This document shows, one piece after another, positions 14,775 through 23,193 of a DNA stretch of 34,787 nt. The DNA comes from Ruminococcoides sp052118065. GTDB taxonomy: Bacteria > Bacillota > Clostridia > Oscillospirales > Acutalibacteraceae. Numbering within the stretch: the stretch's first letter is position 1; the number at the start of each line of letters is the position of its first letter. The DNA lies in NCBI GenBank assembly GCA_052118065.1, contig JBQKHY010000025.1, forward strand, positions 1 to 34,787. The letters run 5' to 3'. Under the pieces are notes generated by a model, which saw nothing but the letters and a program-made list of their open reading frames with translations, had not been told where the DNA came from and searched no databases. Position numbers and translations under genes: made by a program.

Positions 14775-15498
14775 AATTTTGTCTGTGAGTTAATATTATT
14801 CAGTTCTGCAAATTAAGGTTTTTCGATTTTGTCTGTGGGTTAAGGTGAATTTGCTTTTAGTATTGTGCTTGTAGAAAAGTTTATTTTTATGAGTGTAAAG
14901 TAAAAATTCGTAGTGAGATTATTTACCTAAAATTATATAAAAATCTGACTCACAGGTGTAGGGTCCACCATTGGTGGACCGAGCAAATCAGCCTCTTTAT
15001 TGGCATATTGCCCTATGCAGATATTATAAATATAATGTTTGCAAACAGGACAAAAATCCCATATGTATCACACTTTTTAACGGGCGAACAGTGTTCGCCC
15101 CTACCGAGTAACTTATAATTTTCATAATATTTTATAGTTAGAGATATAGGAAAAATTATGAGTTACAGGTGTAGGGTCCACCATTGGTGGACCGAGCAAA
15201 TCAGCCTCTTTATTGGCATATTGCCCTATGTAGCAAGTTATAATTTCTAGTTCCTACATAGGACAAAGTTGCATAAAACATTTTACTATTAAACGGGCAA
15301 ACGATGTTCGCCCCTACAACTGTGAGCCATAATATGATATAAAAATCGGTACTGTTTATGCTGCAAAATATTGTTATATTATTAATTGTGCAATAACTTG
15401 GTATACAAAAGAGAAAGGACATAGTATACACTTTTTAGTATTTAAACATCCCCACAAAACCAAATTTATCTAACTAATTTTTACCCACAGACAAAATT
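14775..15498. repeat. Noncoding mosaic repeat element 3 with inverted ends
   Basis: About 720 bp with no gene. The left edge has two copies of a motif, AATTTTGTCTGTGAGTTAA (14775-14793) and ATTTTGTCTGTGGGTTAA (14826-14843). The right edge has the inverted copy TTACCCACAGACAAAATT (15481-15498). Inside are two direct copies of a module, 14952-15112 and 15163-15326. Each starts ACAGGTGTAGGG, carries the hairpin GGTCCACCattGGTGGACC and a shared stretch AGCCTCTTTATTGGCATATT, and ends with a GGGCGAAC / GTTCGCCC hairpin (GGGCAAAC in the second) and CCCCTAC-type sequence. The same module is at 10441-10690 (inverted) and 31514-31678. An apparent leftward frame at 15210-15431 crosses these hairpins and is rejected. 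Confidence 0.8.
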
Positions 15499-15532
15499 AA
15501 AAAACTAAAATAACATATTACAGACAAAGGGA

Positions 15533-15566
15533 AAGGATATGGTTTAGGAAACTAGACCATATCCTT
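15533..15566 (-). terminator. Hairpin downstream of the S8 protease gene
   Basis: An 11-bp stem AAGGATATGGT (15533-15543) / ACCATATCCTT (15556-15566), 40 nt past the protease stop. There is no strong T run after it in the leftward direction, so it may act as a weak terminator or an mRNA 3' stabiliser. Confidence 0.5.
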
Positions 15567-15605
15567 AAATTCTTACTATAAGCAGTCGCCTAATAACTGA
15601 AATTC

Positions 15606-18600
15606 TTACTTAACAGTTACCTTACAAGTTGCAGAGACTTTACTACCATCCCTAGCAGTTGCTTTAATAATAGCAGTACCTTTTTTCTTAGCAGTTACTT
15701 TGCCTTTACTGTTAACTGTTGCAACAGACTTTTTATTGCTAGACCAAACAACACTTTTATTTGTAGCAGTCTTAGGAGTAACAGTAGCTGTTAACTGTTT
15801 TGTTTTGCCTTTCTTTAGTGTAAGAGTAGTTCTGTTTAGCTTAATCTTAGTAACCATAGAAATATAATATACTCTTACCGAAGTGTCCTTAGTAACAGTA
15901 AATGTAGCAGTAGGCTTAGTGTACTTTTTGCCATTTATAAGCATATAATTAAACTTAAAATTCTTGTTAGGAGATACAGTAATTTTAGCAGTAGTGTTAG
16001 GCATATAATATAAGCCACCGGTTACCTTACCACCATTTACATTAGAAGATACTGCAACCTTATTCATACCTGTTTTCACATTAAATGAGAATGTACATAC
16101 ATTAGTATTGTCATAACCTTTACCGTAGAATTTATCACCTACAACAGTACCTCTGATACCATATACACTGTCTGTTTGGTAATAGTAATTTAAAGCAGTA
16201 AGTGTGTCCTTAGTAGGATTATACACAACAGTATCGCCTATATTTTCAAAAAGTCTACCGGTAAGCAAAATACCATTGTCAACTAAATCATAACCACAAT
16301 CATAAAAATTATATGATTTGTTACCAATATAATAAGTAGCAAATTTACTTATTCCTAAATTGATTTTGCTTTCTGTCCAAGTCTTACCGTCAAAAATCAA
16401 AGTCTTAGGACAAGTACCTGATTCATTAATACCCAGAGAATAGATTAGCTTGTTGCCATACTGCAATGCCTTACCTCTTGCTCTTTTCTCAGGTAGAGAA
16501 GTAACCTTCTGCCATGATGAACCTACCTTTTTGTATACTGCATCAGAAAATTCACCGGTACTATAATCATAACCACCTATTAGATACAATGATTTATTAT
16601 AAACTGCAATTGCTTGTTCAGCTAAGTCTATACCCTCAACTGTCTGTATAGTATTCTTACAAGTGGAAACATTGTATGTTATAATTGCACTTTTCTTAAC
16701 ATAAAAGTCATCTTCATTTGATTCTGAATTTAGATAATAATCAGCATAAATATATATGTTGCCATTGTAATATACAGGTGATGTTGTTTTAATTTTAGTT
16801 TTGCCACCATTAGTTATATCAGCAAAATGGACTTTCATAGCACCTTGGAAACTACCATCTCTGCTAAATCTAATAATACCATCTTTGTCTATTGAATAAC
16901 GAACTAATGCATTTCTATCATCTACACAATAAAAATACTTACCATCACTGACTATATCGTAATTAAAAATAGATTCGTCTAAACTAATGATACCGTTATT
17001 CTTGTACCTAGTACCCTTTAGACTTACTGCTGAATAATATCCATAACCATCTTTTGAATATACCTTTAGGGTACAAATACCGCCATAATAATTATTATCT
17101 TCAATAGTTATTTCAGTAGAATTTTTAACTGTATATTTTACATTTTTGTCATTAACAGTTACTTTTTGAATATTATCAAAATTAACACCTTTGACAACAG
17201 ATTTGCCATTCTTATTTTCCCAAGAGTTAATTCTAGGAATAACAGAGTTGGTTTTGTCCAGTGACAAGACGCCACTTGACTTTGCTTTACCGTCAACTAA
17301 AGTAGTTTGGTGTACAGAATTCTTTACCTTTTCAATTAGCTGTTCAGTTGTTAGGCTACTGTCCTTATCTTTCATAAGTGCAATACTGCCTGCAACATAT
17401 GGAGTTGCCATAGATGTACCACTGTAAATATCGTACTGACCAAAGTTTTCGCTTTCGTTCACAGTACCCTTTGATACACCAAAGTTATCAAGTTTAAGTG
17501 AAAAATCATAATTATCTTCATAACTTACTACAATAACAAGTTTTCTTTCACCTGTTACTTTTGCCGGTGTAAGTTTTGGAATTTCAACATGTGACCAAGA
17601 TCCTGTTCCGTTGAAGTAATAACCTATTTCTTGATTCATTACATCTTTAAAAGTATATTCTTCATCCTTAGCAAATTCAGCAAAATAAATGCCATTTTCA
17701 GTAAAATAATCTGAATCATCTCCATTAGGAGCTTTTTCAAAACTATACATAAAGCTACCGTAAGTACCCTTATCACCGTTTGATGTTACTTTATACGGAA
17801 TTTCAATAGCATATAAATTGTTATTTTTTGTTGTAGAAAAATCAACCTTTAAGCAAGTTTTATCACCTAAACCGTCATCATAGCCTGTATTAGTTTCGGT
17901 AATTTTAATACCATCTTTGTTATCACTTAAATCAGAAGTATTTGCATTAAAGTCCTTAGTAATATATTGCTGACATCTTTCATTAAGTTCTTCTTGATTA
18001 TAAATAGTTGGCAAGAAACAGTCATTGCTTACTGTTGACAAAATATCTGTACCGGGAGCAATTGTATCTACTTTTTCAATGCCATAGTTAGAATAATTAG
18101 CAAGTTTACCGTCTTCACCACTGGCACCAACTGATACAATATAATTACTGTCATAACAAGCCGGATATGAATAATAACTAAACGGGTCACAATCTAATTC
18201 ACTATATTTTTTATTGCTAAATTCTTCATCATAGTCATCATCGTAATCATTAATAGTATTAAAATCATATGCATTGTCTAGGTTAGTGCTTTCATTACCG
18301 GAAGCTGCAACAGTAATAGCACCTTCTTTACCAACCTGATTAATAACATCCAGAAGAATTTTGGAGTAATCATAGCTACCCCAAGAATCATTAACTGCAA
18401 CAACATTAACACCTAGCTTTTGAGCATTATAAATGTAGTTATAAGCAGCGATAGCATCATCTGTTGTACCCTGACCTGAATCATCCAAAAACTTTAGTGC
18501 CATAATCTTTACATTGTCAGCAACACCGGCTATACCGACTTTGTTATCCCTAGTTGCACCGATAATACCTGCACAATGAGTACCGTGACCATCCCTATCC

Positions 18601-19292
18601 ATAGGTTCACTGTTCTTTACTGTACCTGTAAAGTCAAACCCATGAACACCTCTAAGTTTATTTTGGTATGGGTTTACCCACATTTTGCCTTTTAAATCCT
18701 CATGGTTATAGTTAACACCGGAATCTATAATAGCAACTACAGGTGTGCTATCACCGGTTGACTTTTTATTCCACATTGAGGAAGGCTTAATGTCTTCACC
18801 AACTTTACCGTTATTTATACCTTTATTTTCCAATGCCCATTGATATTCACTGTACTTGTCATCTGTAATAGCCGATGCCTTACAAATATAGTTAGGTTCA
18901 GCAATAAGAACATCATCTTCACCTTTTAACTGTTCAATAATTTTTTCTGTACTTAACTTTTTAGAGGAAACTGTGACAACAGATTTACTGTTCTTTTTTT
19001 CCTTAAAATCACTAACCTTTTCAACCTTAATAGAAGAAGAAACATCCATAATCTTGTTAAGAGAAGCACCTGATGAAATAAGGTTACTGCCTTTCATCAT
19101 TACAACTGCTTCACCCTCAACATAGGTTTTCTTCTTTTTATCATTTTTGTTGGGGTAAATAAGTGTTTGTTTGGTTTTGTTTTTAACATTGCTTTCTTGA
19201 TTTGTGGAAACTGCACTTGCACCACAAGCCATACTGCCTGTAACCATCAATGCCGAAAGAAATGTTGCTATAACTTTCTTAAAATTTTTCAT
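15606..19292 (-). CDS. Large secreted subtilisin-like (S8) serine protease with Kelch-like and Ig-like domains
   Basis: 1228 residues. Signal peptide 1-27 (basic start, hydrophobic 7-20, cut probably after ASA). Residues about 55-140 are an inhibitor-like propeptide. The S8 domain spans about 175-670 with Asp190 (AIIDSG), His236 (DGHGTH), oxyanion Asn333 (AASGNES) and Ser627 (SGTSMATP). It is interrupted by an acidic insert (346-360) and a roughly 190-residue beta-rich insert (425-615) placed just before the catalytic Ser. Then comes an IPT/TIG-like segment (about 685-755), a Kelch-like propeller region (about 775-1070, with LYLIGGYDY and KALQYGNKLIYSLG), an InlB-like beta repeat (about 1083-1145) and a bacterial Ig-like Big_2 domain (1147-1228). 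No sortase motif or dockerin is seen, so it is secreted or held non-covalently. Its substrate is unknown. All catalytic residues are intact. Confidence 0.9.
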   Translation of the reverse strand: MKNFKKVIATFLSALMVTGSMACGASAVSTNQESNVKNKTKQTLIYPNKNDKKKKTYVEGEAVVMMKGSNLISSGASLNKIMDVSSSIKVEKVSDFKEKKNSKSVVTVSSKKLSTEKIIEQLKGEDDVLIAEPNYICKASAITDDKYSEYQWALENKGINNGKVGEDIKPSSMWNKKSTGDSTPVVAIIDSGVNYNHEDLKGKMWVNPYQNKLRGVHGFDFTGTVKNSEPMDRDGHGTHCAGIIGATRDNKVGIAGVADNVKIMALKFLDDSGQGTTDDAIAAYNYIYNAQKLGVNVVAVNDSWGSYDYSKILLDVINQVGKEGAITVAASGNESTNLDNAYDFNTINDYDDDYDEEFSNKKYSELDCDPFSYYSYPACYDSNYIVSVGASGEDGKLANYSNYGIEKVDTIAPGTDILSTVSNDCFLPTIYNQEELNERCQQYITKDFNANTSDLSDNKDGIKITETNTGYDDGLGDKTCLKVDFSTTKNNNLYAIEIPYKVTSNGDKGTYGSFMYSFEKAPNGDDSDYFTENGIYFAEFAKDEEYTFKDVMNQEIGYYFNGTGSWSHVEIPKLTPAKVTGERKLVIVVSYEDNYDFSLKLDNFGVSKGTVNESENFGQYDIYSGTSMATPYVAGSIALMKDKDSSLTTEQLIEKVKNSVHQTTLVDGKAKSSGVLSLDKTNSVIPRINSWENKNGKSVVKGVNFDNIQKVTVNDKNVKYTVKNSTEITIEDNNYYGGICTLKVYSKDGYGYYSAVSLKGTRYKNNGIISLDESIFNYDIVSDGKYFYCVDDRNALVRYSIDKDGIIRFSRDGSFQGAMKVHFADITNGGKTKIKTTSPVYYNGNIYIYADYYLNSESNEDDFYVKKSAIITYNVSTCKNTIQTVEGIDLAEQAIAVYNKSLYLIGGYDYSTGEFSDAVYKKVGSSWQKVTSLPEKRARGKALQYGNKLIYSLGINESGTCPKTLIFDGKTWTESKINLGISKFATYYIGNKSYNFYDCGYDLVDNGILLTGRLFENIGDTVVYNPTKDTLTALNYYYQTDSVYGIRGTVVGDKFYGKGYDNTNVCTFSFNVKTGMNKVAVSSNVNGGKVTGGLYYMPNTTAKITVSPNKNFKFNYMLINGKKYTKPTATFTVTKDTSVRVYYISMVTKIKLNRTTLTLKKGKTKQLTATVTPKTATNKSVVWSSNKKSVATVNSKGKVTAKKKGTAIIKATARDGSKVSATCKVTVK

Positions 19293-19411
19293 ACATTATC
19301 CTTTCTTGTAAAAACAATTATTAGTTTATAAATATACTTACATATATAATACTTTTCAAAAGTCAAAAAGGTTGCAAAATTTTAAAAAAATATTATAAAA
19401 ATTATAAAAAA

Positions 19412-19439
19412 TTAGCCTCTGCTATTTTACAGAGGCTAA
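19412..19439 (-). terminator. Rho-independent terminator of the flavodiiron gene
   Basis: A perfect 10-bp stem TTAGCCTCTG / CAGAGGCTAA with an 8-nt loop. Leftward it is followed by a T run. It separates the flavodiiron gene from the protease gene. Confidence 0.9.
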
Positions 19440-19458
19440 TAATAATTGAGTTTGAAAA

Positions 19459-20619
19459 TTATGCCAAGATTTCGTCAGCAAGTTTTTCCATTTCTTTGTA
19501 AGTATCTTCTGTTGCTCTTGACTTAATTGTAACTACTGTATCACAGATAGTAACATTCTTCATTTCTTCCAGGTAACCCTTCATAGTTCTTGCAGCAGTA
19601 GGTGCCCATGAACCGTTTTCTACAATAGCTACCTTTCTGTTCTGATAAGCCTTAATCTTTAGATGATGTAGGAAATCTGCCATTACAGGGAATACACCTG
19701 CATCATATGATGGAGCAGCAACAATAAGCTTGCTATATCTAAATGCATCTTCAATAGCTTCTGCCATATCACATCTTGATAGGTCAGTTACAACAACCTT
19801 CTTGTCTGTCTTAGACTTTAGGATTTCTTCCAACTTGCCAACTGCCTCAGTTGTGTTGCCATGAATTGAACAGTAAGCAACAAATACACCTTCGGTTTCA
19901 GCCTGATAAGTTGACCATGTGTTGTATAGGTCTAGATAATAATCTAGGTTTTCTGTTAGTACAGGACCATGAGTAGGACAGATAATCTGAATGTCAAGTT
20001 TAGATGCTTTCTTTAGTAGTCCTTGTACAGGTACACCATACTTACCTACAATGTTAAAGTAGTATCTTCTAGCCTCACATGCCCAGTCTTCATCAGTATC
20101 TAATGCACCGAACTTACCGAATGCATCAGCAGAGAACAGTACCTTATCTGTACTGTCATATGTAACCATAACTTCAGGCCAATGAACCATTGGTGCCATT
20201 ACAAAACTTAATGTATGAGTACCAAGTTCAAGAGTATCACCTTCGGCAACAACCTTTGAAGTAGCTTCTAGGTCAAGACCTGTAAACTGCTTTAGGAATA
20301 GAAAAGTTTTCTTGTTACCTACTAAAGTAATCTCAGGGTACTTCTTAATACAAGCCTCAACTGAACCTGAATGGTCAGGTTCCATATGGTTTACAATTAG
20401 GTACTTAGGAGTTTTGCCATCAAGAACTTTCTCAACATTATCAAGCCATTCATCGGTTTTTCTTTTATCAACTGTATCAATAAGTGCAATATTTTCATCC
20501 ATAATAACATAAGCATTATATGCAATACCGTTAGGGATTATATACTGACTTTCAAACAAATCAAGAGTTTTATCATCACAACCAACATATGTGATATCTT
20601 TTGTTACTTCTTTAATCAT
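19459..20619 (-). CDS. fprA: A-type flavodiiron protein (oxygen / nitric oxide reductase)
   Basis: 386 residues, the standard two-domain form. Residues 1-240 are a metallo-beta-lactamase-like di-iron domain with ligands His78, Glu80, Asp82 and His83 (NHMEPDHSGS), His146 (MVHWPEVM), Asp165 (FSADAFG) and His217 (PTHGPV). Residues about 245-386 are a flavodoxin domain with the FMN phosphate loop SIHGNTTEAV and APSYDAG. There is no extra C-terminal rubredoxin or flavin reductase domain, so it must take electrons from separate partners. Such proteins reduce O2 to water or NO to N2O in anaerobes. It is monocistronic, with GAGAGGT before ATG 20619. All iron ligands are present, so it should be active. 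Confidence 0.95.
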   Translation of the reverse strand: MIKEVTKDITYVGCDDKTLDLFESQYIIPNGIAYNAYVIMDENIALIDTVDKRKTDEWLDNVEKVLDGKTPKYLIVNHMEPDHSGSVEACIKKYPEITLVGNKKTFLFLKQFTGLDLEATSKVVAEGDTLELGTHTLSFVMAPMVHWPEVMVTYDSTDKVLFSADAFGKFGALDTDEDWACEARRYYFNIVGKYGVPVQGLLKKASKLDIQIICPTHGPVLTENLDYYLDLYNTWSTYQAETEGVFVAYCSIHGNTTEAVGKLEEILKSKTDKKVVVTDLSRCDMAEAIEDAFRYSKLIVAAPSYDAGVFPVMADFLHHLKIKAYQNRKVAIVENGSWAPTAARTMKGYLEEMKNVTICDTVVTIKSRATEDTYKEMEKLADEILA

Positions 20620-20681
20620 AATTAATACCTCTCTTTCTTAATTAATGATAGAATATCACATTTAGTTAATATTTTTATTCT

Positions 20682-20710
20682 AGTATAGAATTTTATATGT
20701 TATTTTTTAA
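20682..20710 (-). promoter_or_regulatory. Candidate promoter of the flavodiiron gene
   Basis: Reading leftward, TTAAAA (20710-20705), a 17-nt spacer and TATACT (20687-20682). The -35 is weak; the -10 is good. Confidence 0.4.
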
Positions 20711-20784
20711 TAAAATAATTGTTAAGAATAGCCATAACTTAAAATAAACATCAATAAAACAGAAACGATTATTGTTTTCAGCAT

Positions 20785-20875
20785 TATGTACAACTAAACG
20801 GTTTATTTCTTGTGCAAAATAATGAACATTGAATTTAAAATATACATTGTACATATCCTGAAATAATGTTAAAAT
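20785..20875 (+). promoter_or_regulatory. ABC-exporter promoter with flanking inverted repeat
   Basis: The promoter is TTGTAC (20847-20852), a 17-nt spacer and TAAAAT (20870-20875), with TGT before the -10. TATGTACAA (20785-20793) and TTGTACATA (20847-20855) are exact 9-bp inverted copies; the second overlaps the -35. This would suit a repressor that senses the exported compound, but no regulator gene is adjacent. Confidence 0.55.
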
Positions 20876-20907
20876 CTATATACTAAACTAAATAAGAGGT
20901 GAATATA

Positions 20908-23193
20908 TTGAAGAAATTACTAAAGCACTTTAAGCCTGCAATCATCCCTATTATTTTCGTTGTAATTTTGCTAGTAATTCAGGCTTATTGTGACTTATCA
21001 TTGCCAACATATATGAGTAATATTGTCAATGTTGGTATTCAGCAGTCCGGTATTGAAACTGTTACACCGGACAAAGCCCCAAAAAGTGAAATGGACAAAA
21101 TTGAACTTTTTATGGACAAAGATGACAAAGATTTTGTAAATTCTCAGTATAAAAGTGAGAAGTACAAAAACAAAGATATTCTTGTATTAAAGGAAAACAT
21201 CAGCGATAAAAACTCCGACAAACTTGCCGATAAGCTAACAAAGCCTATGCTCATCACTTATATGTTAGAGAAAGGTGAGAAAGGTGAACTTTCTTCCGAC
21301 TCAGTAAGTGGCAAGATTGACAACAAGGACTTCCAAAAAATTATGGAAAATGGTGTTAAAGAAATGACACCTGAAAACCAAATGAAGTTTATGGAAATCA
21401 ACAAGAAGTCTCAAGCCGGTGAAACAGTTGATATGTTTGAGATTTTGCCTTTATTCAGTGAAAACACTATGAGTCAAATTACCGATGTAATGAATGACAA
21501 GTTAAAGGCATTTGACAAACTAGGTGAAGACACAATCACTCAGGTTGTAACACCATATACTGAAAGTCTTATGAAGTCTGCCGGTGTTGATACCGACCAA
21601 GTTAGAATGAATTACCTATTTAAAGCAGGTGCATTAATGCTTGGTTATGCCGGTATAATCTTTGTATGTATGATTGCCGTTTCCTTACTTTCATCAATTA
21701 TCGGTGCCAGATTCTCTAAGGATATTAGAAGTCATGCATATAACCAAATCATCAACTTCTCAGCAAGTGAATCAAACAAATTCAGTAATGCTTCATTAAT
21801 TACAAGATGTACAAATGATATTCAGCAAATTCAGATGGTTCTTGTAATGATGCTAAGAATGATTATCTATGCTCCAATCCTAGGTATCGGTGCATTACTA
21901 AAGGTAACAAATATGAGCTCAGGTATGGTATGGGTTATTGCCTTAGCAGTTGGTGTTATCCTTGTACTTGTTGCAACTTTAATGGTAGTAGCAATGCCTA
22001 AGTTTACTGCACTTCAAAAGTTGGTTGATAAGGTAAACCTAGTTTCAAGAGAAATTCTTACAGGCCTACCTGTTATCAGAGCATTTAGCCGTGAAGACCA
22101 TGAAAATGAAAGATTTGACGATGCAAACAAAACTCTTACAAAGACTAACCTATTTGTAAACAGAGTTATGGCAATTATGATGCCTGCTATGATGTTTATT
22201 ATGAACGGTACAACAGTACTTATTGTTTGGGTTGGTGCTAACGAAACCAACGCAGGTAATATGCAAGTCGGTGACATTATGGCATATATCCAATACACAA
22301 TGCAGATTATTATGTCATTCCTAATGATTTGTATGGCAAGTATTATGATTCCAAGAGCATTTGTTTCAGCAAGAAGACTTGGTGAAATTTACGATACAGA
22401 TATTACAATCCACAATCCTGAAAACCCTAAAGAGTTTGAAGAAAAGCAAAAGGGTGTTGTTGAATTTAAGGATGTAACATTTACTTATCCGGGTGCAGAA
22501 GAACCTGTACTAAAGAACATTAGCTTTACTGCAAAGCCTGGGGAAACTACTGCTATTATCGGTTCAACCGGTAGTGGTAAGAGTACACTTATCAACCTTA
22601 TTCCAAGATTTTACGATACAACTAAGGGTTCTGTTACAGTTGACGGTCAAGATATTAAGGATGTTAAGCTAACTGATTTAAGAGATAAAATCGGTTATGT
22701 ACCACAGAAGGGTATGCTATTCTCAGGTACAATTAAGTCTAACATTGCTTTTGCAAATGAAAACCTCCCAATGGAAAAAATCGAAAAAGCAGCAGAGATT
22801 GCTCACGCAACAGAATTCATCAATGAAAAGCCTAATAAATATGACACACATATCAGCCAAGGTGGTACTAATGTTTCAGGTGGTCAAAGACAAAGACTAT
22901 CAATTGCAAGAGCTATTGCAAATGAACCTGAAGTGCTAATCTTTGACGATAGCTTCTCTGCCCTAGACTTTAAGACCGATGTTGCAGTCAGAAAAGCACT
23001 TAGTGAAAATATTAAGAATAGCACAATCCTTATTGTTGCTCAAAGAATCAGCACAGTACTAAATGCTGAACAGATACTTGTACTTGATAACGGTAAAATC
23101 GTTGGTAAGGGTACACACAAAGAACTACTGAAAAACTGTCAGGTTTATCGTGACATTGCAGAAAGTCAGTTGTCAAAGGAGGAATTACAGTAA
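20908..23193 (+). CDS. ABC exporter half-transporter with large outer insertion and degenerate ATP site
   Basis: 761 residues. The chosen start is TTG 20908 with AGAGGT 7 nt upstream; a GTG at 20899 lies inside that ribosome site. TM1 is at about 10-30. Then comes an unusual insertion (about 45-235, Lys/Asp/Glu-rich, predicted outside the membrane) before TM2, where exporters normally have a short loop. The remaining five helices run to about 490 and the nucleotide-binding domain from about 500: Walker A GSTGSGKST, Q-loop GYVPQKG, signature VSGGQ and Walker B LIFDDSFSALD. The residue after Walker B is Asp instead of the catalytic Glu, as in the degenerate site of heterodimeric exporters. The partner gene overlaps its stop by one base. 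The exported compound is unknown. Confidence 0.9.
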   Translation: MKKLLKHFKPAIIPIIFVVILLVIQAYCDLSLPTYMSNIVNVGIQQSGIETVTPDKAPKSEMDKIELFMDKDDKDFVNSQYKSEKYKNKDILVLKENISDKNSDKLADKLTKPMLITYMLEKGEKGELSSDSVSGKIDNKDFQKIMENGVKEMTPENQMKFMEINKKSQAGETVDMFEILPLFSENTMSQITDVMNDKLKAFDKLGEDTITQVVTPYTESLMKSAGVDTDQVRMNYLFKAGALMLGYAGIIFVCMIAVSLLSSIIGARFSKDIRSHAYNQIINFSASESNKFSNASLITRCTNDIQQIQMVLVMMLRMIIYAPILGIGALLKVTNMSSGMVWVIALAVGVILVLVATLMVVAMPKFTALQKLVDKVNLVSREILTGLPVIRAFSREDHENERFDDANKTLTKTNLFVNRVMAIMMPAMMFIMNGTTVLIVWVGANETNAGNMQVGDIMAYIQYTMQIIMSFLMICMASIMIPRAFVSARRLGEIYDTDITIHNPENPKEFEEKQKGVVEFKDVTFTYPGAEEPVLKNISFTAKPGETTAIIGSTGSGKSTLINLIPRFYDTTKGSVTVDGQDIKDVKLTDLRDKIGYVPQKGMLFSGTIKSNIAFANENLPMEKIEKAAEIAHATEFINEKPNKYDTHISQGGTNVSGGQRQRLSIARAIANEPEVLIFDDSFSALDFKTDVAVRKALSENIKNSTILIVAQRISTVLNAEQILVLDNGKIVGKGTHKELLKNCQVYRDIAESQLSKEELQ

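Noticed and set aside
14952..15326. Possible CRISPR array from repeated palindromes
   Set aside because: Only two long copies about 210 bp apart with extended internal similarity, not short regular repeats with unique spacers; no cas genes.
15210..15431. A 73-residue leftward frame in repeat element 3
   Set aside because: It spans repeat module B; the other module copies do not keep the frame.
20899..20907. GTG start for the first ABC half-transporter
   Set aside because: The GTG is part of the AAGAGGTG ribosome site; TTG at 20908 has correct spacing.
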